Shown: positions 1 through 5,340, counted from the stretch's first letter. The stretch: 6,447 nucleotides of DNA from Thiosulfativibrio sp964387695 (GCA_964387695.1 CAYLXI010000091.1:1-6447); one strand, 5' to 3'. Notes: generated by a model from the letters alone, not told the origin. Translations and numbers: made by a program.

Positions 1-201
1 TAGAAGCTTTGCCATATTACCTGAATCTATTTCTATTAGAATAGTTTCATCTCCTATAGACATAGACTCATCTACTGAAATAGATGCTTTTTGATAACCG
101 TCTAACTTTAGCTTAAAGTTTTCTTTGCCGCGTAAACAGTCGTTACCAAATTTGCTAGTTATTAACTCTTTAAAAAGCTTCTCATTGTCGCCAGCTGGCA
201 T
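1..201 (-). CDS. Partial ORF of unknown function, likely first integron cassette gene
   Basis: An open frame on the minus strand starts with ATG at 201-199 and stays open for 67 codons to the left edge, so only the N-terminus is present. The start is supported by a ribosome binding site, AAAGGAA, about 9 bases upstream on the minus strand (near 208-214). The protein begins MPAGDNEKLFKELI and is hydrophilic, with no signal peptide or membrane segment. Around residues 52-67 it reads ETILIEIDSG followed by NMAKLL, a likely beta strand carrying acidic residues and then a helix. This could belong to a PD-(D/E)XK-like nuclease fold, but the part seen is too short to prove that and I do not recognise the family. 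The ATG lies 18 bases beyond a GTTAGGC core site and is directed away from intI, as expected for the first captured cassette. The ORF is convincing; its function is unknown. Confidence 0.7.
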   Translation of the reverse strand, partial: MPAGDNEKLFKELITSKFGNDCLRGKENFKLKLDGYQKASISVDESMSIGDETILIEIDSGNMAKLL

Positions 202-207
202 ATAAGT

Positions 208-214
208 ATTCCTT
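208..214 (-). promoter_or_regulatory. Ribosome binding site of the leftward cassette ORF
   Basis: On the minus strand an AAAGGAA stretch lies about 6-9 bases before the ATG at 201. It is a good Shine-Dalgarno match and is the main reason for choosing this start. Confidence 0.6.
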
Positions 215-219
215 TGTGA

Positions 220-226
220 GCCTAAC
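220..226 (-). other. attI: Candidate attI core recombination site (GTTAGGC)
   Basis: The minus strand reads GTTAGGC, an exact match to the GTTRRRY core at which integron integrases insert cassettes between G and TT. It is preceded by TACTAAAT, comparable to the CTAAAACAAA that precedes the core in attI1. It lies 144 bases upstream of the intI start and 18 bases before the start of the divergent ORF, which is normal spacing for attI and for a cassette ORF. A second GTTRRRY match, GTTGGGT, lies at 253-247 on the same strand and could be an accessory integrase-binding repeat or the true boundary. The motif is short and degenerate, so the call rests on context: a complete intI nearby, correct orientation, and the adjacent promoter. 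Confidence 0.6.
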
Positions 227-240
227 ATTTAGTATAAGGC

Positions 241-269
241 ATTATAACCCAACTATTAACTAACTTCCA
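241..269 (-). promoter_or_regulatory. Pc: Leftward promoter in the attI region, candidate cassette promoter Pc
   Basis: On the minus strand a perfect TATAAT -10 box (246-241) is separated by exactly 17 bases from TGGAAG (269-264), a 3-of-6 match to the sigma70 -35 box. Initiation would fall near 234-235, just before the GTTAGGC core, so the transcript would cross the core site and read into the leftward ORF. A position beside attI and direction away from intI are those of integron cassette promoters. A-rich tracts on the same strand (around 293-308) lie further upstream and may help, though they are slightly beyond the usual UP-element distance. Confidence 0.6.
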
Positions 270-331
270 GCGGGTTTCATAGCCTATTGACCCCTTTTTT
301 GTTTTTTATGTCCTTTTGCTTTCATATTGCA

Positions 332-340
332 TGTTATCAT
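332..340 (+). promoter_or_regulatory. Possible extended -10 promoter of intI
   Basis: TGTTATCAT fits an extended -10 element (TGn followed by TATCAT, 5 of 6 to consensus). It would start RNA near 347, giving a leader of about 24 bases before the intI ATG. No convincing -35 box is seen at the right distance. No LexA box (CTG-N10-CAG) was found upstream of intI, so SOS control of the kind known for class 1 and Vibrio integrons is not visible here. Confidence 0.3.
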
Positions 341-370
341 TAATAGTCTGTCATTATGGGGTAGTTTGTT

Positions 371-1354
371 ATGTCAAATATTGAGCGTCCTAAAGTGGGT
401 TTGTTGGATGAGATGCGTAGTTTGTTGCGTAGGCTGGGTTATGCTTTTCGTACGGAGGAGACTTATTGTGATTGGGTGAAGCGATTTATTAAGTTTTCTG
501 CAATGAAGTCTCGTGATGAGTTGTTTGTTGAAGCTGAATTTAAGGTGGAGCAGTTTTTAACAGATTTAGCGGTGGTTAGAAATGTTGCTCCTTCTACGCA
601 AAATCAGGCTTTGAATGCGTTGGTTTTTTTGTATTCTAAGGTTTTACAGCGACCTTTGGAGGATGTTAATGCTAGTCGAGCTCGTAAGCAGCCTCGTATT
701 CCGGTGGTGCTTACTAAAGATGAGGTTGGGCAGGTTTTGACTTTGCTTGATGGTACGAGTGGCTTAATTGTGAAGATGTTGTATGCGAGTGGTTTGCGTA
801 TTTCGGAGGCGGTTCGTTTGCGGGTTCAGGATGTTGATTTTGGTTTTAAGCAAATTACGGTGCGTGATGGTAAGGGGAAAAAGGATAGGGTTACGCCGTT
901 GGCAACTAGCCTTATTGAACCTTTGCAGTTGCATTTAAAGAAGACGGCTTTAATACATGAACAAGATTTGGCTAAGGGTTTTGGTGCGGTTTATTTGCCT
1001 TTTGCTTTGGGTAAAAAGTATCCTAATGCGGGTAGGGAATTTGGTTGGCAGTATGTTTTTGCTAGTCGTAATTTGTCTATTGACCCTAGAAGTGGTGTGA
1101 AAAGACGGCATCATGTTGATCAATCGGTTGTGAATAAGGCAGTTAAACGCTCGGTTATGCGATGTGGCATTGTTAAAAAGGTATCGGCTCATACTTTTCG
1201 GCATTCTTTTGCTACCCATTTATTACAAACGGGTACGGATATTCGTACGATTCAGTCTTTACTTGGGCATGCCGATTTACAAACTACGATGATTTATACT
1301 CATGTTTTAAAACAGGGCGGCGAGGGCGTTATTAGTCCGTTAGATTTGTTGTAA
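371..1354 (+). CDS. intI: Integron integrase (tyrosine recombinase)
   Basis: Site-specific tyrosine recombinase that inserts and excises gene cassettes at attI and attC sites, acting on folded single-stranded attC DNA. At 327 residues it is close to the length of IntI1 (337). The N-terminal SAM-like core-binding domain spans about residues 10-95 and the catalytic domain about 110-320. The catalytic set is complete: R143 (in ASGLRISE), a Lys of the GKGKKDR hairpin (168-173), H274 and R277 (HTFRHSFATH), H300 (LLGH) and nucleophile Y309 (MIYTHV). Residues about 205-250 carry the extra segment that separates integron integrases from XerC/D: KKYPNAGREFGWQYVF followed by SIDPRSG and RRHHVD. The start ATG follows GGGG at 357-360. 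The gene is divergent from the leftward ORF and has attI-like sequence upstream. Leucine codons are mostly TTG through its first two thirds, unlike the TTA-rich hemF, suggesting separate origin. A hairpin repeat begins 10 bases after the stop. Confidence 0.95.
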   Translation: MSNIERPKVGLLDEMRSLLRRLGYAFRTEETYCDWVKRFIKFSAMKSRDELFVEAEFKVEQFLTDLAVVRNVAPSTQNQALNALVFLYSKVLQRPLEDVNASRARKQPRIPVVLTKDEVGQVLTLLDGTSGLIVKMLYASGLRISEAVRLRVQDVDFGFKQITVRDGKGKKDRVTPLATSLIEPLQLHLKKTALIHEQDLAKGFGAVYLPFALGKKYPNAGREFGWQYVFASRNLSIDPRSGVKRRHHVDQSVVNKAVKRSVMRCGIVKKVSAHTFRHSFATHLLQTGTDIRTIQSLLGHADLQTTMIYTHVLKQGGEGVISPLDLL

Positions 1355-1363
1355 CCCCAAATC

Positions 1364-1413
1364 CCTACTTAGAAGCGGGCAAGAGCTGGTGCTATATCCC
1401 TGTTCTAAGTAGG
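1364..1413 (-). repeat. Hairpin repeat, copy 1 (complete inverted-repeat element)
   Basis: CCTACTTAGAA (1364-1374) and its exact complement TTCTAAGTAGG (1403-1413) form an 11-bp inverted repeat around a 28-base centre. The centre carries the 18-mer GGCAAGAGCTGGTGCTAT (1378-1395), itself an imperfect palindrome of form GCAnnAGCTnnTGC. Copy 2 at 3909-3946 has the same end sequence and the same 18-mer in reverse complement, so this copy is assigned to the minus strand. The element resembles a REP- or MITE-like mobile palindrome. It lies 10 bases past the intI stop and could slow or end intI transcription, but the following ATTTTGTG is a poor T-tract. Confidence 0.75.
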
Positions 1414-1437
1414 ATTTTGTGTGTGATCATATAAAAT

Positions 1438-1443
1438 AAAAGG
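1438..1443 (+). promoter_or_regulatory. Ribosome binding site deciding the TTG start of tsaC
   Basis: AAAAGG ends 8 bases before the TTG at 1452. No ATG or GTG in this frame is as well placed. Starting at TTG gives an N-terminus that aligns with E. coli TsaC (residues NRAAKVLNSGGVIAYPTEAV), so the rare start codon is preferred. Confidence 0.6.
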
Positions 1444-1451
1444 TTAATATT

Positions 1452-2030
1452 TTGAATGTTATTAGTGTTAATAGGGCTGCTAAAGTGCTTAACTCTGGTG
1501 GTGTCATTGCTTATCCCACGGAGGCTGTTTATGGATTGGGGTGCGATCCGTTTAATGAGGCTGCTTTTAGTCATCTTTTAGCTTTAAAGTGCCGTCCAAT
1601 TGAAAAGGGGGTTATTTTAATTGCTTCAAGTATTGATCAAATTAAAGATTTAGTTAAAATTGAAAACCAGCTTTGGACAGAAACAGTTTTAAAGTCTTGG
1701 GGGTTATCTAGTTACTCAGATTTTAATATAGTTGATAGGCCTATGACATGGGTTTTGCCTATTTCAGATAAAGTCCCGACTTGGATAACAGGGGGAAGAG
1801 ATACTTTAGCAGTAAGAATTACTCGCCATCCTGCTGTAGTAAATTTGTGTGAAGCTTTAAAAATGCCTTTAGTTTCAACCAGTGCTAACTTAACAGGAGA
1901 TAGTCCTGTTAAGACTGCAAAGGAGTGTGGTGATATTTTCCCTAATACTCTAATTTTAGAGGGTGAGGTAAGTGGGTTAAATAGCCCTTCACAAATTTGG
2001 GATGCGGTGAGTTTGCAACGATTGCGTTAA
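1452..2030 (+). CDS. tsaC: Threonylcarbamoyl-AMP synthase TsaC (Sua5/YrdC family)
   Basis: Makes threonylcarbamoyl-AMP from threonine, bicarbonate and ATP in the cytoplasm. TsaD-TsaB-TsaE then moves the group to A37 of ANN-decoding tRNAs (t6A). It is 192 residues long, the short TsaC form without the Sua5 C-terminal domain (E. coli, 190). Motifs visible are YPTEAVYGLGCDP (21-33), the K-x-R signature at LKCRP (45-49), RDTLAVRITRHP (116-127), PLVSTSAN (139-146) and LNSPSQIWD (176-184). Translation starts at TTG with a good ribosome binding site. One oddity: where the family has W-P-G-P-x-T, this protein has W83, then about 13 extra or altered residues (84-96), then PMTW. The frame is intact, so the gene is probably functional with a lineage-specific loop. 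It converges with the M48 gene, leaving 13 bases and no visible terminator. tsaC and hemF are common neighbours in gammaproteobacteria (for example Pseudomonas), which supports the call. Confidence 0.93.
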   Translation: MNVISVNRAAKVLNSGGVIAYPTEAVYGLGCDPFNEAAFSHLLALKCRPIEKGVILIASSIDQIKDLVKIENQLWTETVLKSWGLSSYSDFNIVDRPMTWVLPISDKVPTWITGGRDTLAVRITRHPAVVNLCEALKMPLVSTSANLTGDSPVKTAKECGDIFPNTLILEGEVSGLNSPSQIWDAVSLQRLR

Positions 2031-2043
2031 ACCTTAAATTATC

Positions 2044-2850
2044 TTAACTTCTGTTGGCAAGATATAGGCCTTTCACTCTCCCGGCGTAGTTTTTTAAATC
2101 TTGAATACGGTTTTCGTGTGAGGGGTGGGTGCTCATAAATTCTGGGGGAGAACCTTGTGATTTTTGTTTCATTTTCTTCCAAAAATCTACGGCAGCATAG
2201 GGATTAAATCCTGCTCTAGCAGCAAGCTCTACTCCCATTCTATCGGCTTCTATTTCATGTTCTCTACTATTAGGAAGGTTGAATGTAACATCCATAATCA
2301 TAGATGTTAATTCTAATGTTGAAGCTTGTGCGCCTGTGGCAGTGCCTAATAAAGCCAACCCTAGCCCTTGCATTTGAGCGTGTGAAGCTCTTTCTCTCCC
2401 ATGCTCTCTTAGGGCATGAGCAATTTCATGCCCCATAATGGCAGCTATTTCGGCGTCGGTTAGATCTAGTTTTTCAATAATACCAGTATAAAAAACTATT
2501 TTACCTCCTGGCATACACCAAGCATTAATTTGATCAGATTTAATAATATTTACTTCCCAGTTCCAATGAGGGGCGTCAGAGCGAAAAGCACTGGTTTTGG
2601 GAATGAGTCTATTGGCTATATTCCTAATGCGTTGAAGTTGTTTTGGGTCGGGGTTTAAGGCGTTATTTTTTTTAGCTTCAGCGAGAATTTTGCTATAAGC
2701 TTTAATTGACCCAGCTTCCATTTCTTGGGGGGAAACTAGCATTAATTGTTGACGGTCGATTCCTACCATGCCTTTTTGGGTCGTGGTGGTTACACATGCT
2801 GTTAAGGTAGCAAAAATTAATACTAGGAGAAATAGTTGAATTTTTCTCAT
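2044..2850 (-). CDS. M48 family zinc metalloprotease lipoprotein (LoiP/YggG-like)
   Basis: Predicted envelope-bound zinc endopeptidase. The N-terminus (MRKIQLFLLVLIFATLTAC) is a lipoprotein signal peptide with lipobox LTAC, giving Cys19 as the lipidated residue; there are no further membrane spans. The peptidase M48 domain covers about 70-260. The zinc site is HEIAH (141-145: H141, E142 catalytic, H145), with the third ligand expected to be E201 in EHEIEADRMG. The late STHPSHENRI motif (241-249) is typical of the family. Length (268) fits small lipoproteins such as E. coli LoiP (252) rather than TPR-bearing BepA (487), as no TPR region follows the protease domain. By analogy it may act in outer-membrane protein quality control; its substrate is not evident. 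It lies 17 bases downstream of the DUF4197 gene on the same strand and is probably co-transcribed. A weak AAAGG lies about 9 bases before the ATG. Confidence 0.92.
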   Translation of the reverse strand: MRKIQLFLLVLIFATLTACVTTTTQKGMVGIDRQQLMLVSPQEMEAGSIKAYSKILAEAKKNNALNPDPKQLQRIRNIANRLIPKTSAFRSDAPHWNWEVNIIKSDQINAWCMPGGKIVFYTGIIEKLDLTDAEIAAIMGHEIAHALREHGRERASHAQMQGLGLALLGTATGAQASTLELTSMIMDVTFNLPNSREHEIEADRMGVELAARAGFNPYAAVDFWKKMKQKSQGSPPEFMSTHPSHENRIQDLKNYAGRVKGLYLANRS

Positions 2851-2867
2851 CTTATAAAAACCTTTGG

Positions 2868-3644
2868 TTATTGACTAAACACTTTTTTTAAAAGTTCCGT
2901 TGATTGTTTCATTGGGTTTTGGCGAATTTTAGCTTCTTCTTGGGCGATATAGTGAAAAAGTCCATTTAGAGTTTTATCTAGCACATGGCTAAGTAAATCA
3001 GCTTTTACATCAGGAACAAAAGGAAGGTTTTTATAATTAGAAATGGCTTTATCATAACTAGCTAAAGCACCAACTTCTTGTAAGCTTCTTTCTACAATAG
3101 GCGTTAATTTGGCTTTTAAATCTGGAGATGTTGTTTCTTTTAAATATTGCGTTGCGGAATCTTTAGGGCCGTTATATATTCTTTTAACATCTTCAAATTT
3201 CATCCCTTTAATGGCTTCTAAAAATAGTGCCTTAGCTTCTGGGGTAGCTGCCTCTGCAGCACGATTAAGTTTAATTTCAAGGTCATCAATTAAACCAGAC
3301 ATGCCAAATCTTTTTAGTGTATATTGAAGTGTTTTAAGACTGTGAGGCAAAAGGATTCTAATATCAGGATTGGCATTAAAACCATCTTTTAAACTCAGTT
3401 GATTGACCACGGTTTTAGAGCTTATACTTAGGGCTTCTTTAAACGCTTCTTGAATTTCTTCAACAGAGGCATTAGACTTCAATGATTGAGCAGTTGCCGT
3501 TTCTGTTATTTCTTTGGGAAGTTCAATGGTTTCAGATAGCCCTTTAAAAAAATCACTGCTACTTCCCCAAAAACTGGCTTGGCTAGAAATAGAAAAGCCG
3601 CTAAGAGCTATAAAAATTAAGGTAAAGTAAATGCTATGTTTCAT
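2868..3644 (-). CDS. DUF4197 family exported protein
   Basis: A 258-residue protein of the DUF4197 family, which has no established function. The N-terminus (MKHSIYFTLIFIALSGF then SISSQA) is a Sec signal peptide with a likely cleavage after Ala23 (SQA|S), and no lipobox cysteine, so the product should be periplasmic. The mature part is mostly helical. Family-like blocks include EALSISSKTVVNQLS (about 70-84), IRILLPHSLKTL (96-107), a short central stretch rich in Ala and Glu (RAAEAATPEAKALFLEAI), and the C-terminal LDKTLNGLFHYIAQEEAKIR with a conserved-looking Asn-Gly-Leu-Phe. No catalytic motif is visible. The start ATG follows AAAAAGGA by about six bases. It is the first gene of a two-gene leftward unit with the M48 lipoprotein 17 bases downstream, suggesting related envelope roles (inference). 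Family call is confident from recognisable sequence; role unknown. Confidence 0.85.
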   Translation of the reverse strand: MKHSIYFTLIFIALSGFSISSQASFWGSSSDFFKGLSETIELPKEITETATAQSLKSNASVEEIQEAFKEALSISSKTVVNQLSLKDGFNANPDIRILLPHSLKTLQYTLKRFGMSGLIDDLEIKLNRAAEAATPEAKALFLEAIKGMKFEDVKRIYNGPKDSATQYLKETTSPDLKAKLTPIVERSLQEVGALASYDKAISNYKNLPFVPDVKADLLSHVLDKTLNGLFHYIAQEEAKIRQNPMKQSTELLKKVFSQ

Positions 3645-3658
3645 AAAAAGTCCTTTTT

Positions 3659-3684
3659 AACCCTAATCCCCATTTAAGAACTGG
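3659..3684 (+). repeat. Degenerate copy of the hairpin-repeat end
   Basis: AACCCTAATCCCCATTTAAG followed by AACTGG resembles both the stretch at 1353-1374 (AACCCCAAATCCCTACTTAG then AA) and copy 2 (CCTACTTAGAAAACTGG). The match is imperfect, with several substitutions and small gaps, and the central 18-mer is absent. It could be a decayed half-element or chance similarity in AT-rich sequence. Confidence 0.35.
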
Positions 3685-3908
3685 ATATATGAAATTGGAT
3701 ATAAAATACTATCGCTTATTCGCTAGGTGTTTGCAAAAAACATTAGTTTTACCTTTATTAAGCTGGTATTTTTGTAAATGTATAGTGAGTAGGGTCGTGC
3801 TAAATGCTAATTTTCTAAATAGAGATTAATAAGTGAATAGTTTTTAGTAAGAAAATCAAGAATAACAATTTAATCTTGATCTTGCAAGTTTTGATATTTA
3901 GCCAAATA

Positions 3909-3946
3909 CCTACTTAGAAAACTGGCGCATAGCACCAGCTCTTGCC
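3909..3946 (+). repeat. Hairpin repeat, copy 2 (right end diverged)
   Basis: CCTACTTAGAA (3909-3919) and ATAGCACCAGCTCTTGCC (3929-3946) are exact matches, in inverted orientation, to the end and centre of copy 1 at 1364-1413. The 9 bases between them differ from the 7 at that place in copy 1. The expected closing TTCTAAGTAGG is missing and AGAAGAGCTACAC follows instead. A local CTGGC/GCCAG pairing (3922-3926 with 3943-3947) could still fold. The copy lies 57-94 bases upstream of hemF, within its probable leader or promoter region. Confidence 0.7.
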
Positions 3947-3966
3947 AGAAGAGCTACACTCACAAA

Positions 3967-3990
3967 AAGTGCCTTATAAAGGAGGCACTT
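3967..3990 (+). promoter_or_regulatory. Hairpin in the hemF leader carrying a second Shine-Dalgarno-like sequence
   Basis: AAGTGCCT (3967-3974) pairs exactly with AGGCACTT (3983-3990) around the 8-base loop TATAAAGG. The loop and the first stem bases spell AAAGGAGG (3978-3985), a near-perfect Shine-Dalgarno sequence but 17 bases from the ATG. The working site is probably AAAGGAA (3991-3997), directly after the stem and 5 bases before ATG 4003. With no T-tract after the stem it is not a terminator. It could modulate ribosome access or protect the mRNA 5' end; that role is inference. Confidence 0.5.
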
Positions 3991-4002
3991 AAAGGAATAA
4001 TC

Positions 4003-4947
4003 ATGTCTAACCCCTTAATTAATATTAAAATTGTTAAAAATTATTTATTAGGTCTTCAGGATGATATTTGTCGTCAATTAGCAGAAGAAGACAATTCTAA
4101 AAACTTTATTACCGATAAGTGGGAGCGAAAAGAACCTGAAGGGAGTATGGGATTAACAGGAGGTGGAATTACTCGTGTTATGGAAGAGGGAGCTGTTATT
4201 GAAAAGGGGGGCGTAAATTTCTCACATGTACAGGGTAATAGCTTGCCAGCTTCAGCCACCGCACACCGTCCAGAGCTTGCTGGACGATCTTTTCAGGCTT
4301 TAGGCGTGTCTTTGGTGATTCATCCTCGTAACCCTTTCGTACCAACTACCCATGCCAATGTGCGGTTGTTTATTGCTGAAAAAGAAGGCGAAGAACCTGT
4401 CTGGTGGTTTGGTGGAGGGATTGATTTAACACCTTATTATCCTTTTGAGGAAGATGTAATACATTGGCACTTACAGTCAAAATTAGCTTGCTCTCCCTTT
4501 GGAGAAGACATTTATCCTAAGTATAAAAAATGGTGTGATGAGTATTTTTATTTAAAGCATCGTGATGAAACTCGGGGGGTTGGTGGTTTATTTTATGATG
4601 ACCTTAATGAAGATTCTATGGGTTGGGATTTTGAAACTTGCTTTAATTTTATGCAATCGGTAGGTGATCATTTTATTAAGGCTTACCGCCCTATTATAGC
4701 ATTACGCAAAGACCTTAAATATGGTGAGCGAGAGCGAGATTTTCAGTTATACCGTAGAGGCCGTTATGCAGAATTTAACTTAGTGTATGACCGAGGTACT
4801 ATATTTGGATTACAAACTGGCGGGAGAATAGAGTCTATTTTAATGTCAATGCCGCCTTTAGCCAGTTGGAAATATGATTATAAGCCCGATAAAAATTCAG
4901 CAGAAGCTAAGCTTTATGATTATTTAACTCCTAGAGAGTGGGTTTAA
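4003..4947 (+). CDS. hemF: Oxygen-dependent coproporphyrinogen III oxidase
   Basis: Converts coproporphyrinogen III to protoporphyrinogen IX by two O2-dependent oxidative decarboxylations in the cytoplasm, a late step of haem synthesis. It therefore implies an organism that meets oxygen. At 314 residues it is slightly longer than E. coli HemF (299), with the surplus near the N-terminus. Family blocks run the whole length: GGGITRVMEEGAVIEKGGVN (53-72), AHRPELAGRSFQALGVSLVI (87-106), HPRNPFVPTTHANVR (107-121), WWFGGGIDLTPYYPF (134-148), KHRDETRGVGGLFYDDL (185-201), YRRGRYAEFNLVYDRGT (250-266) and FGLQTGGRIESILMSMPP (268-285). H107, H117, H156 and H186 lie exactly 11 residues beyond the four conserved histidines of the E. 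coli enzyme. The ATG has AAAGGAA 5 bases upstream and follows a leader hairpin. hslR begins 3 bases after the stop, so the two form an operon. Confidence 0.97.
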   Translation: MSNPLINIKIVKNYLLGLQDDICRQLAEEDNSKNFITDKWERKEPEGSMGLTGGGITRVMEEGAVIEKGGVNFSHVQGNSLPASATAHRPELAGRSFQALGVSLVIHPRNPFVPTTHANVRLFIAEKEGEEPVWWFGGGIDLTPYYPFEEDVIHWHLQSKLACSPFGEDIYPKYKKWCDEYFYLKHRDETRGVGGLFYDDLNEDSMGWDFETCFNFMQSVGDHFIKAYRPIIALRKDLKYGERERDFQLYRRGRYAEFNLVYDRGTIFGLQTGGRIESILMSMPPLASWKYDYKPDKNSAEAKLYDYLTPREWV

Positions 4948-4950
4948 AAA

Positions 4951-5340
4951 ATGCCTGATGCGAGTGATAACAAGGTTAGGCTAGACAAGTGGTTATGGGC
5001 GGCTCGTTTTTTTAAAACCAGAGGAGGCGCACTAGATGCGTTAAAGTCTGGGAAAGTTGAGCTTAATGGTAAAAAACCCAAGCCCAGTAAAATTGTTTTA
5101 ATTGGCGACTCTTTAAAAGTAACTCAAGCACATAGAAAAATAGAAATTACGGTTTTAAATATTTCAAATAAACGCAGTTCTGCAGAGGTTGCTGAAAAAC
5201 TTTATCAACTAAATTCAGAGTTATTAAACCAAAAGTCTCCGCCTGCTCATATGGTTGTGGCAGGTTATCGAGAAAAAGGAGCGGGGCGACCCACTAAACG
5301 AGATAGACGAAAAATAGAGTCTATAGACTTTGATTTTTAA
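4951..5340 (+). CDS. hslR: Ribosome-associated heat shock protein 15 (S4 domain)
   Basis: A 129-residue RNA-binding protein of the Hsp15 family (E. coli HslR, 133). In E. coli, Hsp15 binds free 50S subunits carrying a nascent chain with peptidyl-tRNA and aids their recycling after heat stress. The S4 domain occupies about residues 8-60: VRLDKWLWAARFFKTRGGAL, then SGKVELNGKKPKPSK and GDSLKV. The C-terminus is the basic family tail GAGRPTKRDRRKIE (109-122). The ATG lies 3 bases after the hemF stop, and the upstream sequence GTGGGTTTAAAAA is a weak ribosome binding site, so translation is probably coupled to hemF. A strong terminator follows 36 bases after the stop. The pairing of hslR with hemF is not one I know as general; here the spacing alone supports an operon. 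Identification is firm. Confidence 0.95.
   Translation: MPDASDNKVRLDKWLWAARFFKTRGGALDALKSGKVELNGKKPKPSKIVLIGDSLKVTQAHRKIEITVLNISNKRSSAEVAEKLYQLNSELLNQKSPPAHMVVAGYREKGAGRPTKRDRRKIESIDFDF

Larger units (their letters stand above)
3645..4002. other. 358-bp gene-free interval between divergent DUF4197 and hemF
   Basis: No ORF of useful length is present on either strand. The interval holds a degenerate repeat end (3659-3684), a short tandem of TGGATATA (3682-3689 and 3696-3703), a 7-bp inverted repeat ATCAAGA/TCTTGAT with a 12-base loop (3855-3861 and 3874-3880) next to the palindrome CTTGCAAG (3881-3888), hairpin repeat copy 2 (3909-3946), and the hemF leader hairpin (3967-3990). The promoters of both flanking genes must lie here, but no sigma70 pair stands out enough to call. 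Confidence 0.7.

Noticed and set aside
271..370. LexA/SOS box controlling intI
   Set aside because: No CTG-N10-CAG is present. The nearest candidate, CTGTCATTATGGGGTAG at 348-364, fails the right half.
950..1219. Minus-strand ORF of 89 codons inside intI
   Set aside because: It is antisense to the conserved catalytic region of intI, has no ribosome binding site or family resemblance, and is a shadow frame.
1364..1413. Hairpin repeat downstream of intI as an attC site
   Set aside because: Its ends are CCTACTTAGAA/TTCTAAGTAGG. It lacks the paired RYYYAAC and GTTRRRY cores (GTTCTAA does not fit), and it lies on the wrong side of intI for a cassette junction.
1430..1435. TATAAA as a -10 box for tsaC
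   Set aside because: It would start RNA at about 1442, inside the ribosome binding site, and has no -35 partner at 16-18 bases.
1392..1574. Minus-strand ORF of 60 codons over the tsaC start
   Set aside because: It overlaps the repeat and the conserved N-terminus of tsaC in antisense, and its product looks like non-coding translation.
3109..3327. Plus-strand ORF of 72 codons inside the DUF4197 gene
   Set aside because: Antisense shadow of a recognisable protein family.
3855..3880. ATCAAGA/TCTTGAT inverted repeat as a terminator
   Set aside because: The stem is 7 bp and AT-rich with a 12-base loop, there is no T-tract, and no gene on either strand ends nearby.
4074..4259. Minus-strand ORF of 61 codons inside hemF
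   Set aside because: Antisense shadow of the highly conserved hemF N-terminal region.
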